Source: Streptomyces sp. Root431 (GTDB lineage: Bacteria; Actinomycetota; Actinomycetes; Streptomycetales; Streptomycetaceae). Taken from it: a stretch of 64,000 nt of DNA. Position 1 is the stretch's first letter, and each line of letters opens with the position of its first letter. Under the pieces are notes generated by a model that did no database searches, was not told where the DNA came from, and saw nothing but the letters and a program-made list of their open reading frames with translations. The DNA is taken from the NCBI RefSeq assembly GCF_001426585.1, contig NZ_LMEI01000001.1, positions 809,951-873,950 of the forward strand, read 5' to 3'. A program made the position numbers and the translations under genes. This document shows positions 16,427 to 25,400 of the stretch, piece after piece.

Positions 16427-17266
16427 TCAGACGGCGGCGTTGCCGCCACCGCCGACGAGACGCGGCAGCATGCGGAAGCCGATGCCGCCGGCGATCATGG
16501 TCGCGGCGCCGATGATCAGGAACGAGGTCTCGGCCGCACCGGTCTCGGCGAGCTCCTCCTTGGCCTGACCCTGCTGCACGGGCTGCGAGCCGGCGTTGTT
16601 GGTGTCGGTGTTGTTGTTGCCGGTGTCCACGCACTCGGCACCGTCGAGGTCGACGGTGCAGGTGCCCGGGTCGCCCGCGCCGGAGTCGGTGGAGCCACCG
16701 TCGGTGCTGTCGTCCGGGGTCACGGGGCTGTCGGTCGAACCGCCGTCGGTGCCGCCGTCGGTCCCGTTGTCGGTCCCGCCGTTGCCGTTGCCGCCGTTGC
16801 CGTTGCCACCGTTGTGGTTGCCACCGTTGTTGCCGTTGCCGGGCTCGGTGGTCTCGCCACCGCCGGGCTCGGTGGTCTCGCCGCCACCGGGCTCGGTGGT
16901 CTCGCCGCCACCGGGCTCGGTGGTCTCCACCGGCGGGGTGGTCTCCACCGGCGGGGTCGTCTCCACCGGCGGGGTCGTCTCCACCGGCGGGGTCGTCTCC
17001 ACCGGCGGGGTCGTCTCCACCGGCGGGGTGGTCTCCACCGGAGGCGTCGTCTCCACCGGCGGGGTCGTCTCCACCGGAGGCGTGGTCGGCGGCGGCGTGG
17101 TCTCGCAACCGGCGGAGCCGGGGAGGCACGTCTCCGTCGGGGTCGGCTCGTTCTCGCCGAAGGCGCCCACGGCCTGCGCGGCACCGGCCGCGGTCAGCGA
17201 AGCTCCGGCGGCGATCACCGCTCCGGCGGCGATGCGCGCGAATCGGATTCGCATCTGCTTGGTCAT
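16427..17266 (-). CDS. LAETG cell-wall-anchored Thr/Pro- and Gly/Asn-rich repeat protein
   Basis: 279 residues. Signal peptide at about 1-32 (RIRFARIAAGAVIAAGASLT with an AQA cleavage site), a short cysteine-bearing head (ETCLPGSAGCETT), nine PPVETT repeats, three EPGGGETT repeats, an asparagine/glycine-rich region (NGGNGNGGNGNGGTDNG), a second cysteine pair (CTVDLDGAEC), then LAETG near residue 237 with a membrane helix (SFLIIGAATMIAGGIGF) and basic tail. LAxTG is the signal used by Streptomyces class E sortases, so the product is probably linked to peptidoglycan as a flexible wall-spanning stalk. Without a recognisable adhesive or enzymatic domain the role is unknown. ATG 17264-17266 has a GGGGGTAG ribosome site. 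Confidence 0.85.
   Translation of the reverse strand: MTKQMRIRFARIAAGAVIAAGASLTAAGAAQAVGAFGENEPTPTETCLPGSAGCETTPPPTTPPVETTPPVETTPPVETTPPVETTPPVETTPPVETTPPVETTPPVETTPPVETTEPGGGETTEPGGGETTEPGGGETTEPGNGNNGGNHNGGNGNGGNGNGGTDNGTDGGTDGGSTDSPVTPDDSTDGGSTDSGAGDPGTCTVDLDGAECVDTGNNNTDTNNAGSQPVQQGQAKEELAETGAAETSFLIIGAATMIAGGIGFRMLPRLVGGGGNAAV
16923..17084. repeat. Nine 18-bp tandem repeats encoding PPVETT
   Basis: GTCTCCACCGGCGGGGT(C/G) recurs at 16923, 16941, 16959, 16977, 16995, 17013, 17031, 17049 and 17067, in phase with the LAETG protein gene. Two copies carry the synonymous variant GGAGGCG. Three 24-bp EPGGGETT-encoding units adjoin at about 16850-16922. Copy number is likely to vary between strains. 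Confidence 0.9.
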
Positions 17267-17594
17267 CTGGCTGCTACCCCCAGTAGCTCAAACTCGTCAT
17301 GGGGCAGCGCTCGGGGCCCCGCGCAGCAGGGGCGGCGTCACGACTGGGCCGGCCCCCGTTCACACGCGCCCCAGAAATGCGCATGCCAGTACGTCACCCT
17401 TCCGAGTTTCCGATGAAGCGTCAAGGCCGTTGCGCGTGCGATGCCCGAAAGATCCACAAGTGCCCGCCATGAGACGATGCAACTGTGACGTAAACCCGTA
17501 ACTCCGGGCCCGGCGCCACCAGTTCCCTTGTCGACAAAGCGCCCCGACGGCCCCGGTTCCGCTTGCGCCAGCGAATCCGCGCGACGGTACGGAA
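17267..17594. other. Upstream region of the LAETG protein gene
   Basis: About 330 bp without a supported gene between the prfB terminator and the LAETG protein start, both on the minus strand. It must contain the promoter of the LAETG protein; I cannot identify one with confidence. Confidence 0.4.
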
Positions 17595-17637
17595 CGAGTA
17601 CGGACCCCGCACCGAGGAGGTGCGGGGCCCGTACTCG
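17595..17637 (-). terminator. Terminator after prfB
   Basis: 19-base arms (17595-17613 and 17619-17637, CGAGTACGGACCCCGCACC and its complement with one mismatch) with a GAGGA loop, 40 bp past the prfB stop on the minus strand. Confidence 0.85.
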
Positions 17638-17676
17638 CACGGCTGAACGGGTCAGCCGGGGAAGCTACTTCTCCTG

Positions 17677-18780
17677 CTACTTGTCCTGCTGCTTGCGCCA
17701 GCGGATCCCGGCCTCCAGGAAGCCGTCGATCTCACCGTCCAGGACCGACTGCGGGTTGCCGACCTCGAACTCCGTACGGAGGTCCTTGACCATCTGGTAC
17801 GGGTGGAGGACGTACGAACGCATCTGGTTGCCCCAGGAGCTGCCGCTGTCCTTGAGCGCGTCCATCTTCGCGCGCTCCTCCTGGCGCTGACGCTCCAGGA
17901 GCTTGGCCTGGAGGACGTTCATGGCGCTCGCCTTGTTCTGGATCTGGGAGCGCTCGTTCTGGCAGGAGACCACGATGCCGGTCGGGATGTGCGTGATGCG
18001 CACCGCCGAGTCGGTCGTGTTGACGCCCTGGCCGCCGGGGCCCGAGGCGCGGTAGACGTCGACGCGCAGCTCGGACTCGTCGATCTCGACGTGGTCGGAG
18101 GACTCGACGACCGGGAGGACCTCGACGCCCGCGAAGGACGTCTGACGGCGGCCCTGGTTGTCGAAGGGCGAGATGCGGACCAGACGGTGGGTGCCCTGCT
18201 CGACGGAGAGGGTGCCGTAGGCGTACGGCGTCTTCACCACGAAGGTGGTCGACTTGATGCCGGCCTCTTCCGCGTACGAGGTCTCGTAGATCTCCGTCGC
18301 GTAGCCGTGGCGCTCCGCCCAGCGCAGGTACATGCGCTGGAGCCGCTCGGCGAAGTCGGAGGCGTCGACGCCGCCGGCCTCCGCGCGGATGTTGACCAGG
18401 GCCTCACGCTCGTCGTACTCGCCGGAGAGGAGCGTGCGGACCTCCATCTCGTCGAGGGCCTTGCGGACGGAGGTGAGCTCCGTCTCGGCCTCGGCGAGGG
18501 TGTCCTGGTCGTCCATCTCCTCGGCGAGCTCGAAGAGCACCGCGAGGTCGTCGATGCGCCCGCGCAGGGTCTCGGCCTTCCGGACCTCCGCCTGGAGGTG
18601 CGAAAGCTTGCTCGTGATCTTCTGCGCCGCCTCCGGGTCGTCCCACAGGGACGGGGCCGCGGCCTGCTCTTCGAGCACGGCGATGTCGGCCCTCAGCTTC
18701 TCGAGGTCCAGGACGGCCTCGATCGACCCCATGGTCGAGGAGAGGGACTTCAGCTCTTCGGATACATCGACGACTGCCAC
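17677..18780 (-). CDS. prfB: Peptide chain release factor 2
   Basis: 367 residues, GTG start 18778-18780. Terminates translation at UGA and UAA. The stop-codon-recognition tripeptide SPF lies near residue 205 ([17 protein letters not shown]), and the catalytic GGQ near 249-251 ([25 protein letters not shown]). The N-terminal helical domain (about 1-110) is intact. The frame is continuous from the start: there is no in-frame UGA near codon 26, so the programmed frameshift of enteric prfB is absent, as in other actinobacteria. It is followed by a strong terminator and preceded by the pkaB-like kinase gene on the same strand. Confidence 0.97.
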   Translation of the reverse strand: MAVVDVSEELKSLSSTMGSIEAVLDLEKLRADIAVLEEQAAAPSLWDDPEAAQKITSKLSHLQAEVRKAETLRGRIDDLAVLFELAEEMDDQDTLAEAETELTSVRKALDEMEVRTLLSGEYDEREALVNIRAEAGGVDASDFAERLQRMYLRWAERHGYATEIYETSYAEEAGIKSTTFVVKTPYAYGTLSVEQGTHRLVRISPFDNQGRRQTSFAGVEVLPVVESSDHVEIDESELRVDVYRASGPGGQGVNTTDSAVRITHIPTGIVVSCQNERSQIQNKASAMNVLQAKLLERQRQEERAKMDALKDSGSSWGNQMRSYVLHPYQMVKDLRTEFEVGNPQSVLDGEIDGFLEAGIRWRKQQDK

Positions 18781-18835
18781 GCGTCCAGCGTAACGGCTCC
18801 GGGCGGGGAGCCGAACCTTTGGCCGTGACGGGCCG

Positions 18836-18937
18836 TACGGCCGTCCCCTACGGCCGTCCCCTCCGGCTGTCCCCTACGGCCGTCCCCCTGGCCTGCCCCC
18901 TCCGTCTGACCCTGAGTCCGTCCCTACGGCTGGGAGG
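18836..18937. repeat. 13-bp tandem repeats at the 3' end of the pkaB-like gene
   Basis: Units related to TACGGCCGTCCCC begin at 18836, 18849, 18862, 18875, 18888 and, more degenerate, 18901. A further related copy, CCCTACGGCTG, contains the TAG stop (18924-18926) of the kinase. The period of 13 is not a multiple of three. Confidence 0.7.
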
Positions 18938-20180
18938 ACTGCTTGGAGTCCTGCGGCGGCGCGTCCCCGTCCCCGGAGGCCACCAGGTAGCCGCCGGCGC
19001 CGAGCGCTCCGGCGACCACGACCGCCGCGACGGCGAGGGTGATCCGGCGCTTGCGGACCACGCCCGCCTTGTGGCGGGCCGAGCCGGGGCGCCGGGCGCC
19101 CGCCGGGCGGGGGGCCCGGGCGGTGCCGAGGGGGCCGCCGGAGAGTTCGTCGGGGGCAGGGACCCGCATGGAGGTGTGGGTGTCCCGGTTGGAGTCGGCG
19201 GAGGCGCCGGGCACCAGCGGGACGGCGGCCCGGCGCGGGCCGGGCTCACCGGCGCCCGTGCCGGTGGCGTACGCCTCCTCCTCGTACGGCTCCGAGGCCT
19301 GCGCGGACCCCGGTGCCGGGTCCGCGTCCGGCTCGTCCACGTCCAGCGGCGGGATGCCCTTGAGCAGCGGCAGGACGTCCTTGAGGCGGGCGGCGAGCTC
19401 GGAGGCGCGCAGCCGGGAGGCGGGGGCCTTCGCCAGGCACTGCACGATCAGCTGCCACAGCTCCTCGGGGATGCCGGGGAGCGGGACGACGGTCTCGGTG
19501 ACGTGCCGGCGCAGGACGGCGCCGGGGTGGCCGCCGCCGAAGGGCGTGAAGCCGGCGAGCAGCTCGTACAGGACGGTGGCGAGGGCGTAGATGTCGACGG
19601 CGGCGCGCGGCGGGAGGCCCTCGACGATCTCGGGGGCGAGGTAGTCGGGGGTGCCGATGATCCGGGTGGCCTTGGTGCGGCCGGGGGTGTCGATCAGCTT
19701 GGCGACGCCGAAGTCGGTGAGGAGGGCGGGGTGTGCGCCGCCCGGGCCGAGCGGGCCCTCCATGTCGAGCAGGATGTTCTCCGGCTTGACGTCCCGGTGG
19801 ACGACCCCGGCGGCGTGCGCGGCGGCCAGGGCGTCGGCGACGTCGGCGGCGATCGCGACGGCGGCCTCGGGGGCGAGCCGCCGCTCCCGGTCCAGGCGGG
19901 TGCGCAGGTCGGTGCCGCGCACGAGGTCCATGACGAGGGCGAGGTCGTTGCCGTCGACGACGAGGTCGCGGACCTTGACCACCCGGGGGTGGTCGAGGCC
20001 GAGCAGCGCGGTCCGCTCCTGGACGAAGCGGCCGACGAGCTCCTGGTCGGAGGCCAGGTCCTCGCGCAGCAGTTTGACGGCGACGGGCCCTTCGGGTCCC
20101 TCGCCGAGCCACACCGTTCCGGCGCTGCCCCGTCCGAGGATCTGGTGGGCGGTGTAGCGGCTGCCGATGTTCCGTGCCAA
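18924..20180 (-). CDS. pkaB: Membrane-anchored Ser/Thr protein kinase, PkaB-like
   Basis: 418 residues from TTG 20178-20180, chosen because GAGGGAG precedes it and it yields MARNIGSRYTAHQILGRGSAGTVW, the conserved N-terminus. The kinase domain spans about 8-270: glycine loop GRGSAGTVWLG, lysine in VAVKLL, catalytic HRDVKPEN, DFG in LTDFGVAK, and APE in YLAPEIVEG. A juxtamembrane proline/alanine region (280-375) precedes one C-terminal membrane helix (ITLAVAAVVVAGALGAGGYLVA) and a short external tail, so it lacks a sizeable sensor domain. It follows the larger kinase gene on the same strand. I recall S. coelicolor PkaB (417 residues) and PkaA in this order. Confidence 0.9.
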   Translation of the reverse strand: MARNIGSRYTAHQILGRGSAGTVWLGEGPEGPVAVKLLREDLASDQELVGRFVQERTALLGLDHPRVVKVRDLVVDGNDLALVMDLVRGTDLRTRLDRERRLAPEAAVAIAADVADALAAAHAAGVVHRDVKPENILLDMEGPLGPGGAHPALLTDFGVAKLIDTPGRTKATRIIGTPDYLAPEIVEGLPPRAAVDIYALATVLYELLAGFTPFGGGHPGAVLRRHVTETVVPLPGIPEELWQLIVQCLAKAPASRLRASELAARLKDVLPLLKGIPPLDVDEPDADPAPGSAQASEPYEEEAYATGTGAGEPGPRRAAVPLVPGASADSNRDTHTSMRVPAPDELSGGPLGTARAPRPAGARRPGSARHKAGVVRKRRITLAVAAVVVAGALGAGGYLVASGDGDAPPQDSKQSSQP

Positions 20181-20241
20181 GACTGCTCCCTCAGCGGCTG
20201 CGGTTCGCGTCAAAGCTACGCGTCCGCAGCCGCCGGTCGTC

Positions 20242-20271
20242 ACTTCCGAAGCGAAATCACCCTTCGGAAGT
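20242..20271 (-). terminator. Hairpin between the two kinase genes
   Basis: ACTTCCGAAG (20242-20251) and CTTCGGAAGT (20262-20271) form a perfect 10-bp stem with a 10-base loop, 17 bp after the upstream kinase's stop. It may attenuate or end transcription between the kinase genes. Confidence 0.6.
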
Positions 20272-20287
20272 CGATAAATCGGCAGTA

Positions 20288-22039
20288 TTACTGCCCCGTA
20301 CCGCCGGTAGTACCCCCGGAGCCGGTGGCCTCGCCGATCGTGGAGACCCACTCCGTGACCTTCGAGATGCCGTCGCCGATGGCCTGCCAGTAGCCCTTGC
20401 CCTGGGCGACCCAGTCCTGGAGCGGGGTGAGCTCCCAGACGAGCCAGCCGGCGACCACGAACAGGACGATCGTGAACAGGCAGCCCTTGAGGCAGCCGAG
20501 GCCGGGGATCCGCATCGGGTTCGCGCCGCGCTGGCGCGGCGGGCGCGGCTCGCGCGGCGCGGGCGCCTGGGGCGGCGGCTGCGGCGGCGTGTACTGCTGC
20601 TGGGGCTGCTGCTGCGGCTGCGCGTACTGCTGCGGGGGCGGGGGCGGCGGCGCGTACTGCTGGGGCTGGTGCTGCTGCTGGTACTGCTGCGGCGGCGCGG
20701 GACGCTGCTGCTGGTGCTGCGGCGGCCGCTGCTGCCCGTACTGGCCGGGCTGCCCCTGCTGTCCGTACTGGCCGGGCTGGCCCTGCTGTCCGTACTGCCC
20801 CTGCTGGCCCTGCTGGCCCTGCTGCTGCGGGCGCTGCGGGCGGCGGCGCAGCGGGTCCTCGCTCGGGTCGAGGTACTGCACCTGCGTCTGCTCGTTGCGG
20901 TCGCGGGCCGCGCGCAGCTGGCTCTGCCAGGGGTGCGGGTCCTCGGACTGCGGCGGCTGGGACGGTACGGGCGGCATGACGGCCGTCGGGTCGGCGACGC
21001 CCGCCGGGCCGCTGGTCGGCATCACGCTGGTCGCGGCGGCGGGGTCGTAGTGCGCCGGGGCCCCGGCACCGCTGGGCAGCACCTGGGTGGCGTCGGCGGC
21101 CCCCGGGGTCTCCGGGACCGGCGCGGGCGCCGGGTCCGGGGCGAGGAGCGCCCCGACGCCGTCCGCGGCCTCGATCTGCGCGGGCGTGGAGTGGACGCCG
21201 ATGCCGGCGGCGACGGCGCGCAGGCCCCGGGCGAGGTTCTCGGCGCTCGGCCGCACGTCGGGGTTCTTGCTGAGGCAGCGCTCTATGACCGTCCACAGCG
21301 GGCCGGGCACGGTCGAGGGGCGGCGCGGCTCCTCGCTGAGGTGCCGGTGGAGGACCTCGAGGGCGGTGCCGCCGGCGAAGGGGGGCCGGCCGGTGACGAG
21401 CTCGTAGAGCAGGATGCCCGCGCCGTAGATGTCGACGGCGGAGGTCTGCGGGCGCCCCTCGGCGGACTCGGGCGCCACGTACGCGGGCGTGCCGACGAAC
21501 TCGTGCGTCCGGGTCAGGCCCGGGGAGTCCGCGAGGCGCGCGATGCCGAAGTCGGTGAGCATCGGGTGCATCTGGCCGCCCTGCTCGGCGAGCAGGACGT
21601 TGGCCGGCTTGAGGTCGCGGTGGACGACGCCGTCGGCGTGGCTGGCGGCGAGCGCGTCGGCGATCTGGGCCGTCAGGAGGGAGGCGGCGACCGGGGTGAG
21701 CGGTCCGCTCTCCCTGATGTACCGGTGCAGGTCGGGGCCGTCGACGAGGTCCATGACGAGGGCGAGGACATCGCCCTCGACGACCAAGTCCCGGGTGCGC
21801 ACGATGTTCGGGTGGGTGAGCCGGAGGAGCACGGACCGCTCGCGCAGGAAGCGCATCACGATGTCCGGGTCGTTGGCCAGCTCCTCCTTGAGGACCTTGA
21901 TCGCGACGGTCTCGCCGGGCTGGCCGGCCACGGCCGCCTCGGCGCCCGCCGTCTCCCGCTGGCGGGCTCGCCAGACGGTGCCCGTGGCGCCGCGTCCGAG
22001 CGGCTCCTCGAGCAGGTACTTGCTGCCGATAGGCCGCAC
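20288..22039 (-). CDS. pkaA: Ser/Thr protein kinase with a Gln/Pro-rich linker, PkaA-like
   Basis: 583 residues from GTG 22037-22039 (VRPIGSKYLLEEPLGRGATGTVW), with AGGGAG upstream. The kinase domain (about 5-285) has AIKVLKEEL, VVHRDLKPANVL, LTDFGIARL and AYVAPESAEG. Residues about 300-500 are low complexity; 415-500 is dominated by Q, P, G and Y with repeated GQYGQQGQP units, a composition resembling prion-like or phase-separating segments. A single membrane helix (CLFTIVLFVVAGWLVWEL, about 525-543) and a short glycine/threonine-rich tail end the protein. It is divergent from the FHA-FtsK gene, and FHA domains bind phosphothreonine, so that protein is a natural candidate partner. S. coelicolor PkaA is about 543 residues; the extra length here lies in the linker. 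Confidence 0.9.
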   Translation of the reverse strand: MRPIGSKYLLEEPLGRGATGTVWRARQRETAGAEAAVAGQPGETVAIKVLKEELANDPDIVMRFLRERSVLLRLTHPNIVRTRDLVVEGDVLALVMDLVDGPDLHRYIRESGPLTPVAASLLTAQIADALAASHADGVVHRDLKPANVLLAEQGGQMHPMLTDFGIARLADSPGLTRTHEFVGTPAYVAPESAEGRPQTSAVDIYGAGILLYELVTGRPPFAGGTALEVLHRHLSEEPRRPSTVPGPLWTVIERCLSKNPDVRPSAENLARGLRAVAAGIGVHSTPAQIEAADGVGALLAPDPAPAPVPETPGAADATQVLPSGAGAPAHYDPAAATSVMPTSGPAGVADPTAVMPPVPSQPPQSEDPHPWQSQLRAARDRNEQTQVQYLDPSEDPLRRRPQRPQQQGQQGQQGQYGQQGQPGQYGQQGQPGQYGQQRPPQHQQQRPAPPQQYQQQHQPQQYAPPPPPPQQYAQPQQQPQQQYTPPQPPPQAPAPREPRPPRQRGANPMRIPGLGCLKGCLFTIVLFVVAGWLVWELTPLQDWVAQGKGYWQAIGDGISKVTEWVSTIGEATGSGGTTGGTGQ

Positions 22040-22486
22040 GTCACGCGCTCCCTGCTGATCGTGGTCCTGGGGTGGTCTCGTGTGCTCCCCGGGGTCCCTG
22101 TCCTCTGTTGTGACCCGTCCGGGTGTCCGACCCACTTTAGTGCCGCCGAACGAGTCCCAGGCCGGTCGTCCACAGGCGAAATGTGCCCCGAACTTGTCCG
22201 GAAGAAGACGCTCCGCGGGCCGTGGCGGTTGCCAGGCATGCTCCAAAGGCATGCCCAACCAGGCATTTTTTGGACCACAGCCGACCATTCAAGATCACTT
22301 GTGGCCGACCCGGGGGCGTGTTGTCGGTGGCAGGTGCGAGGATGCCTACAGCACGTCGCATCAGTGGGGTCGGGAGCCCCCCGCGCCGTGCCGACCTGTA
22401 CCGGACGACGCGTCCGTGCCGGGTGGGGGGAGTCACAGGGCGGTTCCCCTGCCGGGCATCTCGCGCAGAAGGGACCGCTGACGGCG
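22040..22486. promoter_or_regulatory. Divergent promoter region between the PkaA-like kinase and the FHA-FtsK gene
   Basis: About 450 bp with no supported gene. It must hold both promoters. AGGCATGC occurs at 22234-22241 and 22247-22254 with a partial third copy AGGCAT at 22261, spaced 13-14 bp, followed by a T6 run; this could be an operator. I cannot assign -35/-10 boxes. Confidence 0.4.
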
Positions 22487-25400
22487 ATGCAGATCCGGCT
22501 GACCGTCCTCGCGCCGCACACCGGCCATGGCAGCCACGGCGGCCACGGCGCCGGGCGCGCCTGCGACGTTCTTGTCACGGCCCCCGCCGGGACGGCGCTC
22601 GCCGCCGTGGCCTCCGGTCTGGCCGCCGCCGTCACCGGCCCCGACACCTCCGCCTCGGGCACGACCGTGCTCTACGCGGGTGGGGACCGGCTCGACAGCA
22701 GGCGCTGCGTGCTCGGCGAGCCCCCGCTCGTCGACGGCGCGGTCCTCTCGCTCCAGGTCCCCGGCCCCGACGACCGGCTCGGCGAGACGGCGTCCGCCCG
22801 GCTGCACGTGGTGGCGGGACCGGACGCGGGCGGGGTGCACCTGCTGCACGGCGGACCGATCAGAATCGGCCGGTCCGTCGATGCCGACGTGCCGCTCGAC
22901 GACCCTGACGTCTCGCGTGCGCACTGCACGGTGATCGTCGGCGACGACGGCCGCGTCACCGTCTCCGACCTGGGCTCGACGAACGGGACGACGCTCGACG
23001 GCGTGCCCGTCGGCGACCGCCCGGTCCGGCTCCGCCCCGGCTCCCTGCTGCGCCTCGGCGAGTCCGCCCTCCGCCTGACGGGCACCGGCGACGGCCCCGG
23101 GGGTACGGAGACGGTGGCGACCGCCCCCGACGGCGAGGGCCACCTGCGGGTCGCGCGCGGGACGGCCGGGCGGGCCGGGACCCCGGCGCCCTCCGACACG
23201 CCCTCGGGACGCGCGGGAGCTGCGGGACGCCCCGTCGACGACACCACCCACGGTGGCGCGCGCGGTGTCGCGTACGACACCGCGCAGCACGCTCCTCAGG
23301 ACACCCGGCACGACGACGTGTACGCCGATCCGTACGCCGCCGGGTCCTACGACGACCGCCCCGCCTCCCCCGGCCACGCGCGCGCGGAGGAGCCCGAGGG
23401 CCCTCACGCCCCCACCGACGGCGAGGCCCACGGCAGAACCCGGGAGTCCCGCCGCCAGGGCGCCGCGCCCGCCCCTGGCCGCGCGGGCGGGAAGCGCGGG
23501 CTCGGCGCGTGGGCCCGGCGGCTCGCGGGCGGACGCGAGGAGCTCCCCGCCCCGGACGCCGACCCCAGGACCGCCCCGGACACCCACGCGGGCGCCCCCG
23601 TCGGCGCGCTGAGCGGCGCCCGTCCGGGCCCCGCCGGGCGGGACGCGGCCGGCGGCCCCGTACCCGTCGCCGACACCTGGCCCGACCCGGCCACCGTCCT
23701 GCTCGCCGCGCTCGGCCCCGGCCCCCGCCTCTGGGAGCGGGGCCAGGACCATCCCGAGTCCCTCGTGGTCCGGCTCGGCACGACCGACCGCGCCGAGCTC
23801 TCCGGGGTCCCGGTCACCGTCGGACTGCGCGAGGCCGGTTCGCTCGGTCTCGCCGGCCCCGCCGACCGGCTCGCCGGGCTCGCCCGCTCGGTCGTCGCCC
23901 AGCTCGCCGCCCTGCACTCCCCCTCCGACCTGGAGATCGTGCTGATCAGCGCCGACCGGAACCGCTCCCTTGAGGAGCGGCGCCGCGCCTGGGGCTGGCT
24001 CGGCTGGCTCCCGCACGTCCGCCCGGCCCACGGCCAGGACTGCCGCCTGCTCCTGGCGTACGACCGCGAGCAGGCCCAGGCCCGGACGACCGAGCTGACC
24101 CGCCGGCTCGACGACGGCCCCCTCGGCCCCGGCTGGCCCAGCGCCGACCGCGCGTCCGTCGCCGAGGCCGCCGCGCGCCACACCGGGACGGCGACGGTCG
24201 TGATCGTCGACGGGGACCCCGGGTCCGCCGCGCTGCGCGAGACGGTCGCGCGGCTCGCGGGCGCCGGGGCGGCGGCGGGCATCCACCTGCTGTGCCTCGC
24301 CGAGGCGCCCTCGGCCACCCCCGAGTCGCCGGTGGCCGCCACCTACGAGGCGGCCTGCGTCGCCTCCCTCGCCTTCCGCGAGTGCGGGGCCGCCGCGCTC
24401 CTGAGCGGCGACGTCGCGACGGCGCTGCGGCTGGTCCGCACCTCCGGCGGACGGGTCGCGGGCCACGGCACCGTCGGCGTGGTCGACGCGGTCTCCGTCG
24501 CCTGGGCCGACCGCTTCGGCCGGGCCCTCGCCCCGCTGCGTACGGAGACGGCGGCGGCGCCGCACGGCCGGGCCGCCGCGCTGCCCCCGACGGCGCGCCT
24601 GCTCGACGAGCTCGGCCTCGCCCGGGCGACCCCCGCCTCCCTGCTGGCCCGCTGGGCCTCCGCCGGGGACGGCACGGCCGTGCTGGGCGCGGGCCCGCGC
24701 GGCCCGCTCGCGGTGGACCTCACCCAGGAGGGCCCGCACCTGCTGATCGAGGGGCCCGCGGGCAGCGGCCGGACGGAGCTCCTCCGCTCGATCGCCGCGT
24801 CCCTCGCGGCCGGCGGCCGCCCGGACCGTCTCGGCCTGCTCCTCGTGGACGGCGCGGGCGGCGAGCGCGGCGAGGGCCTCGCGGCCTGTACGGAGCTGCC
24901 GCACGTCACCGAGCACCTGGTCGCCTCCGACCCGGTCCGGATGCGGGAGTTCGCGCAGGCGCTCGGCGCCGAGCTGAAGCGCCGGGCGGAGCTCCTGGGC
25001 GACGGCCACTTCGCCGACCGGCGCGGGGCCCGCGCCCCGCATGCCGCCGACCGGCTGATCGGCCAGCGCTCCCCGAGCGCGGCGGAATCCGTGCCCCAGG
25101 GCGCCCGCGCGACCGTCCGGGTGCCCGACGCGGGCGACCTGACGGACCGTCCGAGCGGCCGCACCCTGCGCACGGGCGACGGCACGATCGGCTCCCTGCC
25201 GAGCGCGCGCGGCTCCCGCACGCCCGACGGCGACCTCGGCGGCCGCCCGAGCGGCAGGATCACGTACTCGGGCGCGGACGAGCTCGGCGGCCGCTCCAGC
25301 GGGCGCACGCTCCGCACGGGCGACGGTGGCCTCCACGACCGCCCCAGCGGCCGGACCCTCCGCGTCGGCGACGACAACGACCAGCCCGGCGGCCGCACCC

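Noticed and set aside
16850..17084. CRISPR-like regularly spaced repeats
   Set aside because: The units are contiguous, in frame and code for PPVETT and EPGGGETT; there are no spacers.
18700..18780. Programmed frameshift site expected in prfB
   Set aside because: The frame is continuous from the GTG start with no in-frame UGA near codon 26; actinobacterial prfB normally lacks it.
20174..22486. 770-codon upstream extension of the FHA-FtsK frame across the PkaA-like gene
   Set aside because: It is antisense to a clear kinase and low in complexity; ATG 22487 with its ribosome site begins the family N-terminus.
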